Of a stretch of 64,000 nucleotides of DNA, positions 49,884-59,290 are shown in pieces (positions within the stretch are counted from its first letter, which is position 1; the number at the start of each line of letters is the position of its first letter). Source of the stretch: Penium margaritaceum. Taxonomy: Eukaryota > Streptophyta > Zygnematophyceae > Desmidiales > Peniaceae. The notes under the pieces were generated by a model. The model saw only the letters and a list, made by a program, of their open reading frames with translations, was not told the DNA's origin and made no database searches. The position numbers and the translations under genes are program-made. Location: positions 30,447 through 94,446 of the forward strand of contig SZWC01004882.1 of NCBI GenBank assembly GCA_023375785.1, in the 5' to 3' direction.

Positions 49884-50649
49884 CGGCGAAGTTACGGGGT
49901 ACCCCGTTTTCGAGCGTCGTAAGCGTTATGCACCCCTTGCGGCAGAATTACGTCTCAATGAGCCCCGGGTCCCGATTTTTGGGCTCTAGGTACCCCGAGT
50001 TCAAACATTTGAGCACAGGCTGCCCCGCAGCCTGTGCTCAAGACACGAGGTACCCCGTTGGGTACATGGTCATTTGAAGTGCATGTACATTTTGCGACTT
50101 CGGCAGATTCTCTCAATGTAATTATTTTTGTCGACATAACATTCTGTCGGCACGGACATGGGATAGTGTGCCATTGTCACCACAAAAACGCGGCACTCTT
50201 ACACAGTCCTACATGTACTCACATTATGGAATAGAGGGGGGGGGTTGGAAAACGACATTTAACGTGTCCAGTGCACGACATCGAAAACGTACGAAGAAGT
50301 GCCCTGGCGAATACATCCAAAAACGGGCTCTNTTAAGGTACCATTTTGTTCCAGTCGACGTTGACGTAATGAACTACATGAGATCCTACTTTTTGGCATG
50401 AAACAAACTGTCCAGGCGGGGTATGTGAGAACATTCTATGTACCCCGTCATGCAGGGGTACGTCGAAGCGACACTATTTACCCCGCGGGGCACGCCGACT
50501 TCACACGGGGCACCTTAGGACCAAATTGTGGAAGTCGGGGCACTCTGTGCTCAAACTTTACAACACGGGGCATCTTGAGCGCAAAATCTCAGCGTCGGGG
50601 GGTTTGGCGCTATCGGTGCCGAAACCCGGGGTATGCGGATATTTTCCTG
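49884..50649. mobile_element. 766-bp palindrome-rich insert within the left arm
   Basis: Absent from the right arm and bounded by a perfect 9-bp direct repeat, GGCGCAAAA (49875-49883 and 50650-50658), which looks like a target duplication. It contains the 12-bp palindrome CGGGGTACCCCG (49895-49906), a perfect 14-bp hairpin (50009-50041), about ten GTAC tetramers, and many CCCCG (left half) or CGGGG (right half) boxes. It has no credible coding region and no clear terminal inverted repeats. A single N lies at 50332. The class is unknown; another small Mutator-like element is possible because of the 9-bp duplication. Confidence 0.6.
50009..50041. other. Perfect 14-bp hairpin
   Basis: TTGAGCACAGGCTG (50009-50022), loop CCCCG, then CAGCCTGTGCTCAA (50028-50041), a perfect inverted repeat within the palindrome-rich insert. 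Confidence 0.85.
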
Positions 50650-51675
50650 GGCGCAAAATTCCAAGCCTGCTTCGCACGTATCGCTGAGGAGGGAGGGAAC
50701 AGGCGCGCGCCTGATCCGAATTGCACTAAAACGAACTGGGCATGAACCGGCCGCGGAATGCTCAATGATTGTATAGCCTGAAGACGCCAGGGGTGAAGCA
50801 ATGCAGTCAAACACAAGAGCAAACCCGGGGAATCTTCATGTCACGGGAAAATGTGATGCGATTTCATCATCAACCCTTCAAAACAAAATATAAACATAAC
50901 TAATAAACTCAGAAGTTCAAACATAAATTTTTTCCATGGCAAGCACATGTACCTTACATGCACCTTTTTCACGGGAAACAAGAACTAAACTATACAGAGC
51001 CCCTTTATAAATCATTTAAACTATGAGCGCATTTTTCAACTATCACAAAAACATGTTATGATATAAATATTTGAATGATTTATTTATTTCTTGAAATTGA
51101 ACCACTTCAATCCCAATTCTTCATTCATCATTTAGAATCTTACCTTGATGTCCATTTTCAATACTTTAGAAGACATGAAATGTTCAAATTCTACAGTATA
51201 TTAATAAATGACTCAAAAACAATTCCATTCTTCATGTCTTCATGTGGTTCAATGTCATTAAAAGTATGTTTCCTTCCACAAACGGAAAAGGATTACAGTT
51301 GAGAGGAATCGCATGCAAATTGTAGACATAGAACTAGGTTTAAAGATCAAAGGCATGTAGGTTTTTCCATTGCGTCTTGCCTTGCGATCAGAATTCTCAT
51401 GTAATTTTGCCTTTGGATTTGCATGCATTGAGACCTGTGAGGGTCGTCGAATGAGGCTTGCGATAATTACACAATGGAGAGTGAGGGAGAAAGAGGGGGA
51501 GGTTAGGGACGAAAAATGAGTATGAGACATGGGGATAAGGTGTGTAAGGCAAGAGGATGTGAAAGAGGGAAAGAGCATCATGGAAAAGGAGGGGGCATGG
51601 GAAGTATTATGTAAGGAAGGATGCTAGGAATTGTATGGCAAACGATTCCCCTCACATGTCATTCTTTTCCGTTTC

Positions 51676-52508
51676 CTGCATGCCTGTCATCCTTAAACCT
51701 AGTTCTATGTCTGCAATTTGCACGCGATTCCTCTCACGTGTAATCCTTTTCTGTTTTTGGAATGAACACATACTTTTAGGGACATTGAACCATATGAAGA
51801 CATGAAGAATGGAAGTAGTTTTGAGTCACTTATTACTATGCTATATAATTTGAACATGTCATGTCTTCTAAAGTATTGGAAAATGGACATCGATGTAAGA
51901 TTCTAAATGATGAATGAAGACTTGGGATTGAAGTGCTTCAATTTCAAGAAAAAATAAATAACTCAATGATTGATATCATAAGAATTGTTTATGATAGTGA
52001 AACAAAATGCGTTCATAATTTCAATAATGTATAAAGGGGTTCTGTATAGTTTACTTCTTGTTTCCCATGAAAAAGGTGCATGTAAGATGCATGTGCGTGC
52101 CATGGAAATGTTTCATGCTTGAACTTCTGAGTTCATTAGTTATATTTTTATTTTGTTTTGAAGGTTTGATGATGAAATCGCATCACATTTTCTCATGACA
52201 TAAAGATTCCCCAGGTTCGCTCATGTGTTTGACTGCATTGCTTCACCCCTGGCGTCTTCAGGCTATGTAATCATTGAGCATTCCGCGGCCGGTTCATGCC
52301 CAGTTCGTTTTAGTGCAATTCGGATCAGGCGCGCGCCTGTTCCCTCCCTTGTCAGCGATACGTGCGAAGCAGACTTAGAATTTCGCGGCAGGGGCCCGTT
52401 CGCAAGGGCTCCGGAGCTGTAAATACGCGAGCCGCTCAGAAAATGCGGCGCGCGGGCTATGCAAAAGCACAATATTCTTCGAAGACGGGCCCCAGATGAA
52501 AAAGACCG
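51676..52508 (-). repeat. Right arm of the foldback element
   Basis: Reverse complement of the left arm without its 766-bp insert; at the corresponding place it reads through GGGGCC and CGCGGC without a duplication, like an empty site. Confidence 0.82.
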
Positions 52509-52773
52509 AATATCCAAAAAGGTCCTAGATTCTTGGGTTGCCTTGCCAGAGTGTGCTGACTAGGAAAAAAAGGTACCTCTCCTTACTTTTTAGGTGAGGT
52601 GAGATCCTTGTGTGCTAGCCATGGACACATGGCGATTTTCCATGGGATTGTGGATTATGTGACCACTAGGAGTGTGCCATGAGAGCATTTTCTAGCTCTC
52701 TAGGTTGTGTGTGAGTGGTCAGCCTGATTGTTAGGCTGATTTCCTCTCTTGTGTGAGATTATGGACTCTAGTG

Positions 52774-53210
52774 TGTGAGCCTTAGCCTCCATGGCTAAGT
52801 GGTGTGGCTTGTGAGAGGGCTGACTTGCCCAAGCTCTAGCTCTATATGTACTCCATCATTTTGAGTGATTCAACAACCATTCTTCAGCACAAGTGATGCC
52901 CTTCCAGTCCCACATGTTTGCTGCTCCAAGACTCCCTCTCTCCTCCAGTTCCAACACAACTATGGTACAAATAGGGCACAACTAAAGTGCANTGTGAGCC
53001 TTAGCCTCCATGGCTAAGTGGTGTGGCTTGTGAGAGGGCTGACTTGCCCAAGCTCTAGCTCTATACGTACTCCATCATTTTGAGTGATTCAACAACCATT
53101 CTTCAGCACAAGTGATGCCCTTCCAGTCCCACATGTTTGCTGCTCCAAGACTCCCTCTCTCCTCCAGTTCCAACACAACTATGGTACAAATAGGGCACAA
53201 CTAAAGTGCA
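52774..53210. other. 218-bp direct duplication around a single N (probable contig-join artefact)
   Basis: 52774-52991 and 52993-53210 are the same sequence, with one difference seen (TATATGTA / TATACGTA), separated by one N at 52992. The duplicated stretch includes the right end of the solo LTR and its CAACT flank, so the second LTR end at about 53175 is not a separate insertion. Confidence 0.88.
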
Positions 53211-53841
53211 ACTAAGGTGGAACTAGGGCATAAGTAGGGCACAACCAGGGCGCAGCTAGGGCAAAACGGTGTTACAACTAGGGTGCTGTAGCGCACGGCA
53301 GGCACCACGTGGATTGAGCAGGGGGTCCCTGGCCTGTGGGCGGTTGGAATGGATGGGTTGAGGGTCGGACACCCTCAAGCACCGCGGTTTTGGCTTACTT
53401 GGCCAAGGATTCCGTCCAATCCGTTACAGGTGCATATAGGGTGCATGTAGGGCACAACAAAGATGCAACTAGGGCACAACTATGGCAGAGCTAGTGCGCA
53501 ACTAGTGCGCAACTAGGGTGCAACCAGGGCACAACTAGGGTGTAATTACGGCAAAACTAGGATGGAAGTAGGACGCAACTAGGGCGCATCAAGGATGTAA
53601 CAAGGGTGAAACTAGGGCACAACAAGGGCACAAATAGGGCACAACTAGGGTGCAACTAGGGGGCCAATGAAGAAAAACTATGATGGATCTAAGGCACAAC
53701 AAGGACGCAACTATGGTGCAACTAGAGTCACAGTTAGGCGCAACTAGGGCACAGCGAGGGCGCAGCTAGGGAAGAACTAGGACGCAAGTAGGGCGCAAAT
53801 AGAGCACAAATTGGGTGACGTAGGGCTCAAATAGGGCCCAG
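52957..53841 (-). repeat. 11-bp satellite block, CAACTAG orientation, interrupted
   Basis: Satellite units flanking the duplicated contig end and the TRIM-family solo LTR at 53287-53428. Confidence 0.88.
53287..53428 (+). mobile_element. Solo LTR of the TRIM-like family
   Basis: A 142-bp copy starting TGTAGCGC and ending CCGTTACA, flanked by a perfect 5-bp target duplication, GGTGC (53282-53286 and 53429-53433), in the 11-bp satellite. It aligns with the two LTRs at 12303-12650 (CACGTGG, GGATGGG, hairpin at 53360-53376, GCGGTTTTGGC). No interior is present. Confidence 0.8.
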
Positions 53842-54560
53842 TTGTCCACTAGTATACACTCCTCCATGCTGTACTGTTTCAGGATCTCCCCTTACACAGG
53901 AAGGGGCTCGCTCCGTACCACATATGTGCATACGACGCCCGTCCCGCAGCCTTCTTAAGTTTTGTACTACCAAAAAAAAAACTTCATTTTGATGTTAGCT
54001 ATTTTTTTCTCATCGAATTTTGTCAAAAATGAACTTTCATCGAATCCATACGTATCACTTAAAAGACTAATATAATTGTATCTACGAATAAAAGGGTCCA
54101 GAACATGATTTTTATTTTACTTACGCATGGGTTCATGACCTCTTCATGTCTAGTTTCTTATAGTTCAAATGGAGGTTTTTGCTGGTGTTGATGTTTATAC
54201 ACCTGCAAAGGCGTTTTGGTGGCGATCGTGGCCACCAATGTTTGTCGCCTCGCGTTTGACGTTCGGTGAACGGCAAACGCAAGAGCGACAGTCACTTGAC
54301 CGTTCAAAACTTCAAGAAGTCGAGTGCACGCCCCGTTGAAGTTGTTCGATCGGGAAACAAAGAGTGCGAGCCAGGTTTCTCATTGAAAGAAGTAATTTTA
54401 TACCCTTTTTTGTCGAATTCAAGGTTCTACCTCCCCCATTTTGTTGATTTTAAAGTTACCGCCAAATTAGTTACTAGAGGCTAAAAATGTTGTCGAATTA
54501 ATTATGGAATCATGAAATTAGTTACTAGAGGCTCAATGATCAAATTCATAGCTTATTGGG
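53842..54560. other. Unassigned stretch with two strong hairpins
   Basis: About 720 bp between satellite and copia fragment E. It may be non-coding or rearranged interior of E, but no primer site or LTR was recognised. Hairpins lie at 54216-54238 (TTGGTGGC, 7-nt loop, GCCACCAA) and 54243-54290. Confidence 0.5.
54243..54290. other. Long composite hairpin, 18 bp paired
   Basis: Nested arms TGTCGC / GCGACA, GCGTTTG / CAAACGC and CGTTC / GAACG around a GGT loop, separated by small internal loops (3/4 and 1/1 nt). The symmetry is too extensive for chance. The function is unknown. Confidence 0.65.
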
Positions 54561-56010
54561 GTTCTGTGTTGCCCGTTCAGTGTGCTCACAATTGAGCTTG
54601 GGCAAGCCAAGTACATCGTGGAGATCTTGAAGCAGTACAACTCGGAGAACTGCAAACCAGTGGGCAGTCCGCTCTCTAACAGCTATGTGCTGGGTGAGGC
54701 AATGGTGCTGCAGACAAAAGAAGAGTGGGAGGACATGCCTGGGATGCCCTACCAGAATGCAATGGGTAGCCTCATCTCGGGTCACGGCACTTGCAAGAGG
54801 CCAAGCACGTTCTCTGCTACCTGCAGTCGACGTGGCATGCGTGCCTGAGGTTCAATGGCATGGCAGGTTCCGACCCCCTGCAATTGGTCTGTTCTATAGA
54901 CGCGGACTTATGTTGGAGACATGGATGGAAGGCAATCCATGTCCACACTGGGACGTGGTCTGCTTTGCATACATTCTTCTCCTCATGGGTGCATTAGTGC
55001 TGTGGTGCAGCAAAAAGCAATAGTGCATCGCCACCTTCACACCAGGAGAAGCCGTCAAGGAGTGTGTGTAGCTCTGTGGAATGTTGGGGGAGCTGGGGGA
55101 GCCTCAACGTGGACCAACTGCCATGAAGGAGGGTAACAAAGGCACCATAGTGCTGACCAAAAATTTGACACACTACCGCAGGACCGATCACATCGACATG
55201 CGGTACCACTACACTCACGACATGGTCGCAAAGGGACAGGTGTAGGTGCAACACTGTGGCACGCTCCAGATGCTTGCAGACTGTGACCAAGGCATAGCCA
55301 CAGGACAGGCATGTGGTCAGCGTTGCCTGACCTGGCCAACCTTGCCTGACCTGACCCACCAGACCTAGGCTGACCATCCTGAATGGCTTGGAGTGTGGGC
55401 GGAAGGTGTGCAGGAGCGAGCAGGAAGTCCGAGTAGTGGTAAGGCCCAGGGGGGATATTGTTGACAGTTGTCCCTCACTACTCACGGTCATGAACCTTTT
55501 GCGGATTAGCGCGAATGGACAAGCCCTGCCGTGCAGTTGGGGTGGAGTTTTGTGCATGAGCGCATAACACCCGCGGATAAGCCGAAGACTCATGGGCACC
55601 CGAGAACACCATGCCGGTCCAGCCACCGGACGGCAGGTTGCGGCGGGTATTTGTCAGGAGAAGCAGAAAATGGTGATGACAAACCGGGGTGCAAGTGTTG
55701 CCACCAGCGCCGGTCGATTGCCAGAGGAACGCAATGGCTAGGCCGAAACTACAAATGGGCATGGCTGCGTGCCAGCCTAGAATGGTATGGAACTCTTGTC
55801 CATTGTGCTCTGCACTTTTCATGCGAAAAGTTTGGAATTTTGCAAATTCTTGCGTACCCTGTCTTGCTTCCATACCCGCTTTTGAGTTGTGATACTACCA
55901 TCTGTGCCTAAACGCAGAGGTTGTGCCGCAGTATCAACATGCAAAGGAACCGTCAGAGGGAAATCCGCAAAAGAAAAATCCCACAAAAGCCCCAACTTCT
56001 GACAGCAACA
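54560..56010 (+). mobile_element. Ty1/copia fragment E (3' part with one LTR), broken
   Basis: Plus-strand copia remains: the end of RT and RNase H (about 54575-55260; landmarks LGQAKYIVEILKQYNSENCKPVGSP and MPYQNAMGSLI), a spacer, a purine tract (CCCAGGGGGGATA, 55446-55458) and a 3' LTR at 55459-56010. The peptide is close to copia A's corresponding region (ILSWGKPNTWP...KQYGMEDCKPLGSPVS). Only the 3' third is recognisable; several breaks. Confidence 0.82.
55459..56010 (+). repeat. 3' LTR of copia fragment E
   Basis: Starts TGTTGACAGTTGTCC directly after the polypurine tract and ends CTGACAGCAACA where the satellite resumes. It is 552 bp. No 5' partner was found in the window, so the limits rest on TG/CA ends, the purine tract and the satellite border. 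Confidence 0.7.
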
Positions 56011-57987
56011 TAGGCACAACTAGGGCGCAACTTTGCCACAACAAGGGCGCAACTGGGGTGCAACTAGGGTGCAACAAGGGCGCAAATAGGTGGCAACAGG
56101 GCCAAAACTAGGGCACAATATGGGCGCAACTACGGTGCAACTACGGCACAGTTAGGGCACAAGTTTGTGCAACTAGAGTGCAACTAGAGCGTAACTTTGG
56201 TGCAACTACGGTATAACTATCAGGCAGCTAGGACACAGCTAGGGTGCAAATAATTTGTGACTTGAGCGTAGCTAGGGCACAACTATGACGCAACTAGGAT
56301 GCAACTAGGGTGCAAGTAGGATGCAACAAGGGTGCACCTAGAGCACAACTTGGATGCAACTAGGGTATAACTAAGGTGCAAGTAGGGTGCAAGTATGGTG
56401 CAAGTTGGACACAAGTATGCCGCAGCTAGGATACAACCTGTGTGCAACTAGGGAGCACCTAGGGCATAACTTGGATGCAACTACAACACAACTAGGGTGC
56501 AACTAGGGCACAAGGGATTTTCTGCCTGGACCATCTTAAAAACCAAAGTAAAAAGGGGGGCACAATAAGGGCAGAACTAAGGCCTAACTAGGGTGCACCA
56601 AGGGGACAATCATGATGCGAGTAGGGCGCAACAAAGGCGCAACTAGGGAACCAATATCACGCAACTAGGGTGAAACTGGGGTACAACAAGGGCCTAGCTA
56701 GGATGTAACTGGGGTACAACTATAGCCAAACTAGAGAGCAGGTAGGGCAAAGCTAGGGCACAACTGGGGCTCAACTAGGATGTAACCAGTGTGCAATTAG
56801 GGAGCAACTAGGGCGTAACTAGGATGTAACAAGGATGTAACTAGGGTACAACTAGGGTGTAGTATTGGCACAAATAGGGAAGAAGTGATGTACAACTAGT
56901 GTACAACTAGGGCGCAACTAAGGTGCAATTAGGGCACAACTATGGTGCAACTAGGGCACAACTTGGGTGTAACTATGGAAAAACTAGGGCACAACTAGGG
57001 TACAACAAGGGCATAACTCGAGTGCAACTAGGGTGCAACTACGGTACAACTTTGGTGCATCTAGAGGGCAACTAGGGTACAATTAGGGTGCAACTATGGC
57101 AGAACTATGGTGAAAATTGGGCACAACAAGTGCACAACTAGGATGCAACTAGCAAGAAACAAGGATGCAACTATGGGGCAACAAGGGCGTAACTAGGACA
57201 CAACAAGGTCACAACCAGGATGTAACTAGGGGGCAACTTGGGCATAACTTTGGTGCAACTAGAGCGCAACTATGGTGCAACTAGGACACAACTAGCTCAC
57301 AACAAGGGTGCAAGTAGGATGCAATTGGGGCAAAATTGGGACACAACTAGGGTGTGATTAGGGTACAACAAGGGCAAAAATAGGGTGCAAGTAAAGTGTA
57401 ACAAGGGCACAACTAGGATCCAACTGGGGCGTAAATGGGACACAACGGAAGCGTAACTAGGGCACGACACGGGGTCAACTAGTGTGCAACAACGGCAGAA
57501 CTAGGATGAAACTAGGACACAACTAGGGTGTAACTAGGGAGCAACGGAGGCACAACTAGGGTACAACTAGGGGTCAATCGCAGCACAACTAGGACACAAC
57601 AAAGGCAAAATCATGGCATAAGCAGAACGCAATTGGGGCGCAACTAGGGAACAACTAAGATGCAACTAGGGTACAACTTATGTGCAACAAAGCCACCACT
57701 ATGACACAACTAGGGTGCAACCAGGATGCAAGTAGGGCAAAACTAGGGCGTAACTAAGGTGCAACTCTGGCATCTAGGGCGCAATTAGGATGCAACTAGG
57801 GCGTAAAAAGGACGCATTGAGGGTGCAAGTGGAGGGAAACTAGGGTGCAACTAGGGCACAACTAGGGAAGAACTAGGACACAACTTGGATGCAACTAGGA
57901 AATATTTGGGGCACAACTAGGGTGCACCAAGGGCAAAACTAAGACACAGCTAGTGCACAACTTGGTCACAAATAGGGTGTAACGAGG
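56011..57987 (-). repeat. 11-bp satellite block, CAACTAG orientation (right end of the array)
   Basis: About 180 units of GGYRCAACTAG. A 45-bp non-satellite patch at about 56515-56560 (AT-rich, ending in a G6 run) interrupts it. Confidence 0.92.
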
Positions 57988-58024
57988 GGAGGTAGAGATA
58001 ACTAAGAGAGTTTCATGCACTAGG

Positions 58025-59290
58025 TGAAGTGTATATGATGCTTTCTGCTATGATAGGGAGCTTCCATGTTATGTGCTCATTGGTTCAGGTGATGAGGTTT
58101 GTGATGGATTGGTGGTACTTGGTGGGAGGAGGGTGGGGGGGGGGGGGNNNNNNNNNNNNNNNNNNNNNNNNNNNNNNNNNNNNNNNNNNNNNNNNNNNNN
58201 NNNNNNNNNNNNNNNNNNNNNNNNNNNNNNNNNNNNNNNNNNNNNNNNNNNNNNNNNNNNNNNNNNNNNNNNNNNNNNNNNNNNNNNNNNNNNNNNNNNN
58301 NNNNNNNNNNNNNNNNNNNNNNNNNNNNNNNNNNNNNNNNNNNNNNGGGGGGGATGGGCTGGGAAGTGTATGTGGGGAATGTAGGTGGAGGTGTGTGGCT
58401 GGTGTATGGTTTCTGTTTGGAAAAGTGTACTTGTGTGTGTGGTTTATGATGGGTTGGTGTTAGTTGGAGGGAGGATGGTAGGAAGGGGGGGAGGGGATGA
58501 GGTTCAAAGTGTATGTGGCAAGTGTAGGTGGAGGTGTGTGGGTGGTGTGTGGTTTCTGTTTGAAAACATGTACTTGTGTATGGTAGTTTGTGATTGATCT
58601 ATGTTAGTTGGAGGGAGGATGGTGGGTGGGTGGGATGGGGTGGGAAGTGTATATGGTGAGTGTAGGTAGAGGTGTATGGATGGTGTGTGGTTTGTGTTTG
58701 GGAATGTGTACTTGTGTATGGTATCTTGTGATGGCTCGGTGGTTGTTGAAGGGAGAAGGGAGAGAGGGTGGGGGGGGGGAGGGTGCAGAGGTGGCGTGGG
58801 AAGTGTATGTGAGGAGTGTAGGGGGAGGTGTGCGGCTGGTGTGTAGTTTGTGTTTGGAAACATGTATTTGTGAATGGTGATTTGTGATGAATTGGTGGCA
58901 ATTTGAGGGAGGAAGAGAGTGGGGCTTTGGGGGGATGGGATGGGAAGTGTATGCGGGGAGTGTAGCTGGAGGTGTATGGCAGGGTGTCTGGGTTATGTTT
59001 GGAGCTGTGCACTTGTGTATGCTAGTTTGTGGTTATTGGATGGTTGTTGAAGGAAGGAGGGTGGGAAAGGATAGGTATGGGGTGACAATTGTATGTGGGG
59101 AGTGGAAGTGGGGGTTTATGGCAGGGTGTGTGGATTGTGTTGGGAAACGTACACTTGTGTATGCCAGTTTGTGGTTGGTGGGTGGTTGTTCAGGGGGGTG
59201 ATAAGTGTATTTGGGGAGTGTAATGGGAGGTGTACGGTAAGGTGTGTGGTTTGCACTTGTGTATGATGACTTGAGGGATGTATCTCGAGT
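58025..59290. repeat. G-rich tandem array, about 143-bp unit
   Basis: Unit landmark AGTGTATG at 58365, 58508, 58646, 58802 and 58946, with 59088 (ATTGTATG) and 59204, so spacings are 143, 138, 156, 144, 142 and 116. Each unit carries GGTGTGTGG, ACTTGTGTATG and a G-rich end (GGAGGGAGG). The left part is hidden by the N-gap. Open frames on the complementary strand (FPNTNHTP-like periodicity) arise because units are near multiples of three and the C-rich strand has few stops. Confidence 0.85.
58148..58346. other. Assembly gap (199 N) within poly-G
   Basis: G runs abut both sides of the N stretch, inside the G-rich tandem array; gap and copy number are therefore unreliable. Confidence 0.95.

Larger units (their letters stand above)
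49756..51361 (+). repeat. Left arm of the foldback element (with insert)
   Basis: Inverted copy of 51676-52508. Landmarks shared with the other arm are GGGCCCGTCTTCGAAGAATA, AACAGGCGCGCGCCTGATCC and GACATAGAACTAGGTTTAA. Confidence 0.82.
49746..52518. mobile_element. Giant foldback Mutator-like (MULE) non-autonomous DNA transposon with 10-bp target duplications
   Basis: The element proper is 49756-52508, flanked by the perfect 10-bp direct repeat AATATCCAAA (49746-49755 and 52509-52518). Its ends CGGTCTTTTTCATCTGGGG and the reverse complement start a very long terminal inverted repeat. The right arm spans about 51676-52508 (about 830 bp) and pairs with the left arm, 49756-49883 plus 50659-51361. 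The loop between the arms is only about 314 bp, so there is no room for a transposase. Target duplications of 9-11 bp and long inverted repeats are typical of Mutator-like elements. The left arm is split by a 766-bp insert at 49884-50649. The arms remain highly similar, for example about 60 nearly identical bases at their outer ends. Confidence 0.82.
49454..52956 (+). mobile_element. Solo LTR (about 740 bp) interrupted by a foldback DNA transposon
   Basis: Starts TGTTGGGAA and ends TTCCAACA, so the termini are a short inverted repeat of TG...CA type. It is flanked by a perfect 5-bp target duplication, CAACT (49449-49453 and 52957-52961), in the satellite. Own sequence is 49454-49745 and 52519-52956, plus one copy of the 10-bp target duplicated by the inner insertion. 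TCTATATGTA near 52831 could be its TATA box, which would make it plus-strand. No internal coding region is present, as expected after LTR-LTR recombination. The family could not be assigned. Confidence 0.82.

Noticed and set aside
16985-53433. A fixed insertion phase of LTR elements relative to the 11-bp unit
   Set aside because: The five target duplications fall at different unit positions, so there is no sequence-specific phase.
53842-53880. Possible 5' LTR start of copia fragment E (CAGTTGTCC shared with 55464)
   Set aside because: Only nine bases agree; the following sequence does not align with the 3' LTR.
15921-57987. CRISPR-like array
   Set aside because: Units are 11 bp and contiguous, with no unique spacers, in an evidently eukaryotic setting.
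58504-59012. Minus-strand frames with repeated FPNTNHTP/HIHFP peptides
   Set aside because: The array unit is close to a multiple of three and the strand is poor in stop codons; no start context, and the frames break where unit length changes.
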